In this document: piece after piece, positions 48,784-58,351 of the stretch | Numbering within the stretch: position 1 is the first letter of the stretch | How the letters are laid out: every line of letters begins with the position of its first letter | Assembly: GCA_014607495.2 (NCBI GenBank) | Contig: CP053156.1 | Location: 13,640,001-13,704,000, forward strand | Direction: 5' to 3' | DNA length: 64,000 nt | DNA from: Carposina sasakii | Taxonomy: Eukaryota > Arthropoda > Insecta > Lepidoptera > Carposinidae | Notes under the pieces: model-generated | The model's database searches: none | Told to the model about the DNA's origin: nothing | Seen by the model: the letters and a program-made list of their open reading frames with translations, nothing else | Made by a program: the position numbers and the translations under genes

Positions 48784-51450
48784 GCTTACAGTATGATACA
48801 AACGATAGATAAAAGCCTTGCGACCACCGGGTAAATTGCATAGTTTATGTCTAAGAACTCACTTCTTATAATTTACGTTACGGTATTTACCTAGGTTTGA
48901 CATCAGAATTTTAAGCTGTTAGTAAATAGGAGTGCATGGTAAAGTGAGCAAATAAGCTTGGAGAGTAAATTATTTGAAGGAACATAATGATTGAACCAAC
49001 TACGTATATACTACTTTTTTCATATTATAGATATAGTATTACTAGGCATAGTATTTATTACTCATAATGAGACATCTCATTAGCTAATTAGCCCAACACA
49101 CCTCCACGTATAACGACACATCTAAACCAGTATTTATCAATGGCACACTTGCGAAAGTTGTCACTAGTAACACCCACCAATTCATATCTACTTCGCAACT
49201 TTACTACGCCTTACAAGGAATGCAAATACTTTGCTTGCTTTAACAGCAAGATTGTTGTTATCTTTAATTTTGCACTTGAAAACGATATCTTGGTTATTAT
49301 TTTTACTTTCCCTTTGTATTAATTTAGTAATGGAGTTTTGTTGTTTGATATTTTCAAGTCAGTGAGCAACTATTAATCTTCTAGCGTGTCTTTTGTTTGG
49401 CGTCGGACTTGATACTTGGTAGCGCCATTCAAAATTAAAGCAATGTAATAATATAGATATAAGCTAGGTAAAATATTCACTTAAAGATCTCTTCATAAGC
49501 AAATCATATTTATATTCCCAAAATATTGTATGAATAGTAAACGTGACAATATTTAACCTCCAGACAGATAATAACGTCACAAACACTGAACAGCATATGA
49601 TATGGTAAATTGTAATCTGCACTTAGAAACACGAGGAAGGTCATAGAATGCCCTTCCGAACCTACAAAGGCATCCTCCATTCAGCAAAACTGCTTCAAGG
49701 TGAAAAAAAATTAAAACTAATGATGTTTTTGTCAATTTGGTTAAGCGGAAGATCTCAGTTAAAACAAATTGTTAAATCGTACTAAAATCAACAGCGGAAC
49801 ATCCAAAGTTACGAATAGACTACTATCCAAAGTGACAAACTAACAAACATAAAAAAATATGTTAGATTCAGTCTCCTCTACTGATATTTGAATACATCTG
49901 CAGATGTCTCTTCTAAAGATGTGAAGAATAAATTGATCGCCTGTGATATGCAATCGACATCTGCGTCTGCTAGCGATCCTCACACGACAAAATTACCCCA
50001 TCCACACTTTTCTATGAATATATCCGCCTTTGAGAGTAGGCGCAATAGAGGAACAGTTTGTAACCAGCAAATTAAATATTCAGCTTCCTATCCGTCATCG
50101 GCGACGACGACAACATTGATCGTATCGTAATCGTGCGAAACTGCATTAATAAAGGAAAAGAAAACGCTAAACATCCATGGCGGCGACTAATAAATTACTG
50201 GCGTCGTCGTCGCGGTGTTGACATGCTTGCATATTGATTGATAAACAATGTAAGATAATTCCCGATGAAGGAAAATCAAATGCAGGCAAAAAATAAGACG
50301 AATAAGAATAATATTAATAAAGTTATTTCAAGAACGCATTGATGAATCCAAAGTACACTTCAATATAATTTTCCACTTAGAATTATAACTAACTTTATAA
50401 CATATTAACCTAGCCCCACACTAAGATCCCTAAGGTCTTACTAAAGCTACTGCGGTAAACATATAACACATTGTTGAAGTCATAGCGAGTGGCTTCATAT
50501 AAAAAAGGTAACTATAATATGTATTAGTGCTTCGTAAAATTGACCATTATTATATTCCTCAAGTAAGGAGACTTTATTTTTTTCAATATCACACCCTTAC
50601 CACTTCTTACAACTAATCAATTCTAAATTCCTGCAACCTGCGCTCTAACCAGCATCTACAAAACGAGTTTCCTTACATTCTATGCAAATCATCAGACCGA
50701 AGTTGCAGGTGTCAAAGCGCTAATGGGCACTGTACACCAGACATGTTTAACACACAATGCACCGCGAATGTCTCCAAGGTCGAGTGACAGAACAGTTTGA
50801 CGAAACCTTAAGGTGTCGAGTTGAACTATTGCACTATCAACATTGAGTTTGTGGGACACTTAAGGTATTTACAAGCATGCTACAACGAGCTTGTTACATG
50901 CGAAGGTAATGTCATGCTCATGTCATAATTACGCAATTAAATGCTTAGCTGATTTGATACGTTGAATCTCTGTATCTACCTAGGTAGGTAGGACACGTTA
51001 CGATAAAGAGTCGAGCTTCCAGAGGACATTCAGTTCTTGTGTAGCCTACTTAGTTAACAGGAGGATCCTTAACTTCAGGTCAACGAGATCTTTAGCCAGG
51101 ATTCAAACGAGGTCCAGAGTCGATTAGCTAAAGGCGAATATCGTACGTAGCTATCATGACTGTATGTTGGTTGTTATTTAGATAATGTCGCACTTGGACA
51201 GGTAACGCAGGTTGTTTTCATCGAAAAGTGTTGGCGAATGTCCTATCTTACAAATCAATTTCCATATAAATAATGTTCAAAAACAGCATATACCAAGCCC
51301 TATCTTTAAGACGTACTCGAATTTCGCTACACGACCACTCGTTTTGAATTTCTATGGGCGTGTCATCAACATTTTTATAACCCATTATAACGAGTGAGAA
51401 AGCTTCACTATTTCTCACTTAATTAAGCGTTATTAAAGATTTATGATCTG
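48784..51450. other. No gene recognised; probable Amph intron 1 or flank
   Basis: Scattered short open frames without recognisable domains. A SINE family G piece is at about 50405-50440. Nothing else is assignable. Confidence 0.35.
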
Positions 51451-51452
51451 TG

Positions 51453-51598
51453 GGGCAAGCACGAACATTTTTACGCGGCGTAACGCTAGCGACTCGCTAG
51501 CAAAATCTATGTGATTTGACAGTAAGCATGAACGTCTCGATAGTCCGTAACGCTAGCGTCAGCGTTGCGGACTATCGAGACGTTCATGCTTACCCTGG
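51453..51598. mobile_element. Foldback MITE, family C, copy 2
   Basis: GGGGCAAGCACGAACATTTT to CGAGACGTTCATGCTTACCC, with internal near-palindrome CGTAACGCTAGCG. Matches 42045-42170. Confidence 0.68.
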
Positions 51599-52380
51599 AA
51601 AATAAACCTAAATTATCTTACAAGGAATTTGTGACTTTATAAATATACTTAACAAATAACATTTTTTTCTTTTCTATTAGATTATAAGACCCCGCAGTAT
51701 CTTTGTTAGTCATAGGATTTAACCTTTTGAAACTCAATGTTATTGTTTTACTCGTAGTTTCATATTCTAAATATGAAAACCAAGTCCTCATATAACCTGC
51801 CGATCCAATAAGGGCATACTAATGAGGCATTGTGTCATTGACCGTACTCTATTGTCTCTGCCATAAACCATAGAAACACAACTATATCAGGTGACAGACG
51901 CTTTTTAGTGACGCGTATTATATGGATAAGTTTATAAGGAACACCAAGAAACACAGATTTATTAGTCTGACATGTTAAATCAAGACAGACTTATTATCAT
52001 AGAAATGTATACAAGCTGGAAACAGCGCTTCTTACTAAAAACTGCCTCCCGAAAATTTGACCAATTTGACCTTGAAAAACTAGACGGGGAAAAAGTAGAG
52101 TGTACTCACAATTTAATTTTAATGGACATTTCATTCAATGACATTTCTACCACGAACAACCCAAGTAACACAGGAAGCATTTTAACAAACGGATAATTAA
52201 CTTATGTAGAACTTAAGGTTCGTAGAAACTCTTATATGAGTTTACCGAGCATCTTGATGCTTTATATGAGCATTTTGAAATCATTATGATGCTTTACACT
52301 TTATAAGGGGTGGATAATGGCATATCAAAATGATTTTGTAATGCCTGTAATTTTAGTGCATCAATACACAAAGCAGCTTT

Positions 52381-52715
52381 GCAGCTTTCAGCTGTTTTTA
52401 GTACATTTGGCTCTACAATTGCATTTTTAAATAGGATATAAATGCTCAATGCTGTTTAGTAACATAAACCATTAAGTCATGTAAATGCCATACAGCTTTT
52501 AGCTGTTTTATATGTCTAAGGGTCTACAATAGCATTTTTAAATAGTAAGATAATGCCTAATGCTGCATAATAGCATAAACTTGTGCTATTATAATACAGC
52601 ATAATTCCATTCTACAGCTTTGGGCTGTTTTAGTGCCCTTCGTTATTTAATAGCACTTTTAACTAGTAAGGAAATGCCTAGTATTGCTTAGTAGCATAAA
52701 CGTGAATCAATGTAA
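52381..52715. repeat. Three diverged tandem units of ~110-123 bp
   Basis: Units start at 52381, 52491 and 52614 with CAGCTTT-AGCTGTTTT, then TCTACAAT-GCATTTTTAAATA, AATGCCTAATGCTG and TAGTA-CATAAAC. Similarity is clear but degraded; partial motifs extend left to about 52240. Function unknown. Confidence 0.65.
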
Positions 52716-53129
52716 TGCTTGCATTTTTGAAGGTCAACTGAGTTCTTTTAAACAGCTAATTTTTATGGTGGATACATAATAATTAATAAGTAAAGATTAG
52801 ATTATCCGTTTCTAAAGAAAAGTAGGAATAATTGCAGAGAACCCAATGGAATTTGTATTGGCCTAAAAATAGGTAACATAAAATTTGCACAATTTACATT
52901 ACACATTTACAAAATAAAAAAGGATGGTCTTAGCCATTGTGATATTGTCCGTGATCCTAAAGACCTGGAATGTAAATTGGTATATTTACGAGTACATAAA
53001 TATGAATACTTATATTTCGTACCACTATTGCATACGTACAAATAAGAAACGTTGTTTTAAGTGCTTTAGTGTCTTATTTAGATTAAAGGGATTTAACAAC
53101 TATTAAATAAATAACCATTAAATATCTTT

Positions 53130-53310
53130 TATTTTATTTGCACAAGTTTTTCCATCGTTCTTTGAAGCTGAGCATAAGAACGATAAATGTTTTTGTAATG
53201 AACGACAAATGTTTTGTGCTCTATCTGCCAGTAATTGATCCAGTGATATAATATTTCGGTAGCTGTAACGTTATTATAATCCATACGTGGGTTTCCTTGA
53301 TTATCTGGAA
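53130..53310 (-). CDS. Unidentified terminal-exon-like ORF
   Basis: An open frame from a possible acceptor (TTTCCAG, AG at 53307-53308 or nearby) encodes DNQGNPRMDYNNVTATEILY, HWINYWQIEHKTFVVHYKNI, YRSYAQLQRTMEKLVQIK and a TAA. An AATAAA signal overlaps the stop. The composition is protein-like (predicted helical). No family is recognised. It could be the last exon of the same gene as the THAP-like exon at 53789-53859, but the phases do not join directly. Low confidence. Confidence 0.35.
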
Positions 53311-53788
53311 ATTTAAATTTTAGCACCTATACTAACTAGTGATTACAAAATGTTACAGTGACAGGCGCCACCAAGCTAGGCGTTTAAACCTTTTCTGGGT
53401 CTACCCAAAGCTACGCAGAGAAAATTATCACCAAAATTAATCCGCTCAGTAAATGGCGGCAGTAGGCTTAAAAGCGAGACAGACAGAGTTACTTTCACAT
53501 TTATAATGTTATATATGATAATAAAAAGTATAACATTTCAAAATAAATTCATTGTAGGGTCGGTCTCTTGTTATGGAAAAGTATGTGCACCCTACTCAAA
53601 AATATACAATACACAGAAAATGTTTAAAAAGTAGCTTCAGAAGCAAATATTGGGATTATGAGGATAAGCAACTAACTAAATGAAGTTTTGTGACAAATAT
53701 TTAAAAAGCAAGAGTGAATATTGCCTAAAATTTGCCGTTTGAGTTTTTGCCTAGGGCCAATAGTTTGGAAATTCAATTTTGTACTTAC

Positions 53789-53859
53789 GAGTGAAATATT
53801 AAGTTGCATCCTGGATGCCACTCGCTTCTGCAACCACGAACAACACATTTCGCTACCAT
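53789..53859 (-). CDS. THAP zinc-finger start exon (partial gene)
   Basis: ATG at 53859, then MVAKCVVRGCRSEWHPGCNL and IFHS, ending at a strong donor (GTAAGT). C5-x4-C10 and the later FHS match the first third of the THAP DNA-binding domain (C2CH finger, which in THAP1 begins M-C-x4-C and continues to FH-FP). The remaining Cys-x2-His part must be in another exon, which was not identified. Confidence 0.5.
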
Positions 53860-56209
53860 ATTTATATCAATACCACCAAAATATCTTATTTAGTTCACAC
53901 AAATATGCGAAGCGATTCAAACAAATCGACTTGACATGATTTGACAAAATTGTCATGTGCTACCCAGGGATACCATTACATAGCAACAGAACATTCCTTA
54001 AAATACGGATTTTTTGCTACCGCGAAGGTTTGTTTTACTATATTATGTACACTTTATTTATATTACAAATTACATTAAATACATTTCATTACTCTATTAA
54101 ATATGTAAACATTTTCAAAACGAATCCAAGTTTTTCATTATAATATTATATTTATGTCTTTTTCAACGTCTTTACTTACATTATAGGGTATTTTTTTTGC
54201 TGTGTAAGGGATCCCTTGTGGGAAAACAAGGGGGGGAGGCTGTCATTTTTTCATGTTTCAATTTCTTGTTCAGAGCTTGGAATCCATCCTAAGAGGAGAT
54301 ACCAAATCCCTGCTTATTATGACTCTTGGTGCCAAAAAAACTCTAGTTCTTATCAATAAAAGGTCTTATATAAAAAAAAAATACCGGCTGAGTCGGTAGT
54401 TGGAGTAAAGAAGGACCTTTACTCCGAGGTGTAAAGAGTAATTTTGGTAGGGAAAGTCTAAGATTAAGGTCGGAGTAGGTATGGTCAAACTATGTAAGAT
54501 GACAGATTTTATTAGGTAAGCGTAACTATACCATGACCAAAACTATGTAAAGTCGAAAACATGTTTTCACCGGGGAAAATAAAATAGATGGAGCCTAAGA
54601 ATACGGGTAACACCGAAAAATTTATGCACGGAAAATGAGACGAAAACGCCTTATGGAAAGCGTTTGTAGGGAAATGAAGCGCGAGCGAGAATATGAATTG
54701 TTTATTGTTTTTATGATGTTGCAGACTGTACAAATGACTGCGACAGTGAAATAGACGCGCTCCATTATGCTGTTTTTCGACGGAAAGAAGCGCAATTTGT
54801 CAAGGTTTTAATGTTGCAGCTAAATTTTATGCTAGTTAAGGTATATAAGATTTACAGTAGCAGAATATTAATATAAGCGCTCTAGTTTATCATTTAAGCT
54901 GTATCCGACAATGGTAGTACATATTGACGTGAAATCGGATAATTTTATCACCAAATAACTACTTACCTACATACAAAATTCCTCCAAATCGTTGGAGTCG
55001 TTTCGGAAACTCTAATTACATGCAAATGCATTCCTACAAGAAAATATAGTTCGTTTATAAATTCTGACTACAATAGAATGTCGTCGTAATTATAATGATC
55101 AGTATACCTAAGACAATATGTGGCTCAGTATGGAAATGACTTGTATTTTCCTCCACTATCTCATTTCACTGCATCCAATTCCATGAATACGTTAAATCGG
55201 AATGTGGCATATCCATTCAGGCATTTTCGGAAGCGCTACCAACTGTTATTACAACGATTGCGTCCGCCAACACATCCGGCGGCTTCCCTTTCGTTTTCAT
55301 TGTCTTTGGCCTCCGATAAATCTATTGTTGACGTTCACGCTCATTCACGGGCTAATCTATCTTAATTATTATAAATGCGTTGTTTGCCGCTCTGTGATTG
55401 GCTTAAAGCTCGCCTGCAGGTGACCGTCTCACATTTTTGGCTGTGTTTTTCCCCTTGTAACAGTTTTATAAATATTCTACTTATCTTTATATGGTAGACA
55501 AAAGGCTTTGATATTTAGAAAATGTAACATTGTTACGAGCGATTGCGAATTCCACCGGTTTGACCACATTATGTAATTTAACAGTAAAATATAAAATGTA
55601 TAAGATGACAATGTATCGCTAAACGACCTTAATCAATGCTCTTGATAAGAGTTGGAATGGTTTAACGTCTTCTCACAGGAAAAACGTCTCAACGATTTTT
55701 TTATCCCCAGATTTCTATTTAATCCCTCCATCATTAAGGTGTTAACAATTATAATAATTAATTTTAAAGTAATCGCCAAGAACCGGGAAGCAATTGCTTT
55801 AGCCAGCGGAAATATAAAACAATGAGAAAATGTCGGTTGCATATCCGTACAACCAAAATTAACATCATGTTTGAAATAACTTTGAATCCTTGATTACTTT
55901 ATAATCCTCTAATAGATAGTAATAAAGTTTCTAGAAATATCTGATACACAATTAAATTATTTCCAGGCAATTAATCATTGTATTCTTGTAGCCAGCAATG
56001 TCGCGACCTCGCCATAACTTATTTTCACAACCGATACTCAATCTTCTTAATAATTTCCCTTTTCACAGGCGAGATGTCCTCCATGTATAATCGACTAGAT
56101 ACAAATTGCGACATAGTTAACGGAGAAATGTTAAATTCTGTATAGAATATACCTACATATAGGTACAACTTAAGAGGTAAATCTTTACCTATTAGTTTGA
56201 AGAGAAGCG
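53860..56209. other. No gene recognised
   Basis: AT-rich DNA left of the LTR element. Small open frames here show no domains. Confidence 0.35.
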
Positions 56210-56213
56210 ATGA

Positions 56214-56353
56214 TGTGGTGTGTATCTTATATTACATATAATACATACTTATATTGTTAGATATATATTCCAATGTAACCAATATAATCATTTTCTTATT
56301 AGAATAAAGTCAGTCTATAATCTGCAGTCGGTAGTATCATTTCTATCCTCATA
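56214..56353 (+). repeat. 5' LTR, 140 bp
   Basis: Starts TGTGGTGTGTATCTTATATT and ends TTCTATCCTCATA; identical by eye to 62267-62406. An AATAAA lies at 56303-56308 and TATA-like AT runs at the left. Very short for a gypsy LTR. The end could be CA at 56351 instead; 56353 is preferred because it gives a target duplication and places the primer site directly after. Confidence 0.88.
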
Positions 56354-56371
56354 TGGCGACCCTGCCAGTGC
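56354..56371 (+). other. Primer binding site, tRNA-Arg type
   Basis: TGGCGACCCTGCCAGTGC directly follows the LTR. TGGCGACC is the complement of a tRNA 3' end GGTCGCCA, used by mdg1/412-type elements (recalled as tRNA-Arg). Confidence 0.7.
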
Positions 56372-56523
56372 GCAACAGTAGGCCACCCGTGTCGCGAAAG
56401 TATTTATAAATTCCGTTCCTTATATGGACTTTCGATACAAGATGCATCAAGCCAACTTGATATTGGCCCTTGTCCTCGCGAAGTGTGTGTGTGTTGCAAA
56501 TAAAAATTTCATAAAAGTACAAA

Positions 56524-56802
56524 ATGGGATCATCTCAAAGCACTGAAGAAATAATTATTCCCCAAAATGCCGCAGGAGGCACAAACAATAATAATTTAGC
56601 GCTCAATCAAATAAGAAGCCATATATCGACAACGAGTATACTACTTACGATAATCGCTGCAATTCTCATAATTGGGACTATTTACTTTATTGTGAGATCA
56701 TATAAAAAATGCCACAAGATATGGATACATAATGAAATTATGAGAAGATCTTTAAGTCATCGCCGGCGCGATCTCCGATCTCAAAAGACAGAAGATGTCT
56801 GA
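56524..56802 (+). CDS. Small predicted N-myristoylated membrane protein (ORF upstream of gag)
   Basis: A 92-residue protein. MGSSQSTEE fits the N-myristoylation pattern (Gly2, Ser6). After a polar Asn-rich stretch (NNNN at 21-24) comes one transmembrane segment (about 38-57, SILLTIIAAILIIGTIYFIV), then a strongly basic tail (RSYKKCHK, RRSLSHRRRDLRSQ). A cysteine next to the membrane (Cys63) could be palmitoylated. It is the first ORF of the transcript, 153 nt after the PBS. Its role is unknown; a membrane tether or envelope-like accessory protein is possible. I recall short upstream ORFs in some related fly elements but cannot confirm homology. Confidence 0.7.
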   Translation: MGSSQSTEEIIIPQNAAGGTNNNNLALNQIRSHISTTSILLTIIAAILIIGTIYFIVRSYKKCHKIWIHNEIMRRSLSHRRRDLRSQKTEDV

Positions 56803-57172
56803 ATAAGATAATACAAGAAAAAGCAAGTGTAAGCCTCAGTTGGAAGTTAATTATTATTATTATTCATTATCATCATCTTCGAGTCGGTACCTTTGCCATG
56901 ATCAATACAGCGACGTCGCCTGCTTACCTGGCTTGCTCCTCACCTTGTTATTAAATCCAAAAGTGCGCGATAGTGTTAGTGTTAAAAAATATATTATGGT
57001 GCAGTGAAAATAAATAATACATAAATATAAACCGACGAACAGTTTTAAATAACATTTTATGTAAGTGTAATATTATAACGATTGTAATTACGGCAGTAAG
57101 GTATGTAATTAACATATGTACTTATATTATTATTTAGAAATATAGTATTGATAAATATAAAGGTGTATCTAA

Positions 57173-58351
57173 ATGACACAAGAAATAGATTTGCTCTATG
57201 ATAGTTTGTTAAAAATAAGAACATACTTAATTAAAAAGGGTCCTAAGGGTAGAACAGCTAATGTTGTTGAGATAAAACTAAAAGAAACCAATGAAATCGT
57301 TTTTAATTATAATAACTTTTTGATAAAATTAAACGATTTGAAGGACAGTTTAAATGATACAGAATACTTAGAAATTGTCGAAACTTGTGAGCATTTTAAC
57401 ATACTATCTGCAGAAATAAAAGAATTGTGTAATCTAGATAAAATACCCATTTGCAAAATGGCCAAATTTGATCTTAAGGAGGCTTTAAGCTTATTGCAGG
57501 TTTCAAATGATCAGGAATCGAGTATAAAGCAACTTATCGATGGAATTGAATACTATAAAACTGATCTTGATTTCGATTCTCAGAAAAAGTTAATGCAATT
57601 TGTACTGAAAAGCAGATTATCACAAACAGCGAAACTTAAACTCTCAAGTAGCTATTCCAATCTCGATGCGTTAATACGGGACATGAAATTACAGCTTCTA
57701 CCAAAAAAGTCTGCAACTGCTATTCAGCGCAGGTTACAGAATTCACGGCAAAATAATTTAACGATTGATGAGTACGGAAATCAAATTACAGAAATGTTTG
57801 TTAATCTTACGATTTCTCAATCGAACGGGAATGACGAAAGTTATAAAGTTTTAAAACCAATAAATGAACAACAGGCTATTAGATGTTTCGCTGATGGTTT
57901 GAGAAATCGTAGGTTAAGTACCATAATAACAGCAAGAAATTATACTTCGCTGCAAAGCGCAATACAATCAGCTATCGACGAAGAGATCTCGATGCCATCG
58001 ACTTCAGCCGAAATATTGTCAGTAAATTCATATGGTCAGAACTACTATAATAACAGGTATTTTAGAGGTCATCAACGTAATCTGCATCCTGGATATAGAG
58101 GTAATTCGTACCCAGCGGGTCGTGGCCGAGCGTCATACTATGGGCAGCAGACTAATTCAGGTGGTCGTAGTTGGAGGGGCCATCAGGGTGCCGGGCGTGG
58201 TTCAAGCAGGTCATTTTATAGGAGCAGAGGTAGGTCAATAAATTTTAATGAAAATCAACAGCAACGGCAAATTAATACTTTGACAGCGTCTGAATCGGAA
58301 GCAGAACATACTGGTGAAACTGAAAACTTAAATCAGTTTTTTCGTGACTAA
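57173..58351 (+). CDS. gag: Gag of the LTR retrotransposon, RG-rich tail
   Basis: A 392-residue protein starting at ATG 57173 (370 nt after the small ORF). The N-terminal two thirds is mainly helical, as expected for a capsid; ARNYTSLQSAIQSAIDEE at about 265-282 resembles the end of mdg1-type capsids. No CCHC zinc knuckle is present. Residues about 286-357 are instead RG/GR- and Tyr-rich (RGHQRNLHPGYRGNSYPAGR, GRGSSRSFYRSRGRS), a likely RNA-binding nucleocapsid substitute. Its end overlaps pol by about 20 nt in the +1 frame. Confidence 0.88.
   Translation: MTQEIDLLYDSLLKIRTYLIKKGPKGRTANVVEIKLKETNEIVFNYNNFLIKLNDLKDSLNDTEYLEIVETCEHFNILSAEIKELCNLDKIPICKMAKFDLKEALSLLQVSNDQESSIKQLIDGIEYYKTDLDFDSQKKLMQFVLKSRLSQTAKLKLSSSYSNLDALIRDMKLQLLPKKSATAIQRRLQNSRQNNLTIDEYGNQITEMFVNLTISQSNGNDESYKVLKPINEQQAIRCFADGLRNRRLSTIITARNYTSLQSAIQSAIDEEISMPSTSAEILSVNSYGQNYYNNRYFRGHQRNLHPGYRGNSYPAGRGRASYYGQQTNSGGRSWRGHQGAGRGSSRSFYRSRGRSINFNENQQQRQINTLTASESEAEHTGETENLNQFFRD
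58337..58346 (+). promoter_or_regulatory. Candidate +1 ribosomal frameshift site UUU-UUU-CGU-G
   Basis: In the gag frame the codons are CAG TTT TTT CGT GAC TAA. The pol frame (+1) is open from 58332 and has no ATG at the overlap. A tRNA-Phe slipping from TTT (58340-58342) to TTC (58341-58343) enters pol at GTG 58344. UUU-CGU is the core of the known +1 site of influenza A PA-X. Inference from sequence alone. Confidence 0.6.

Noticed and set aside
49888..50130. 80-residue plus-strand ORF
   Set aside because: Low-complexity Ser/Thr-rich and without supporting signals.
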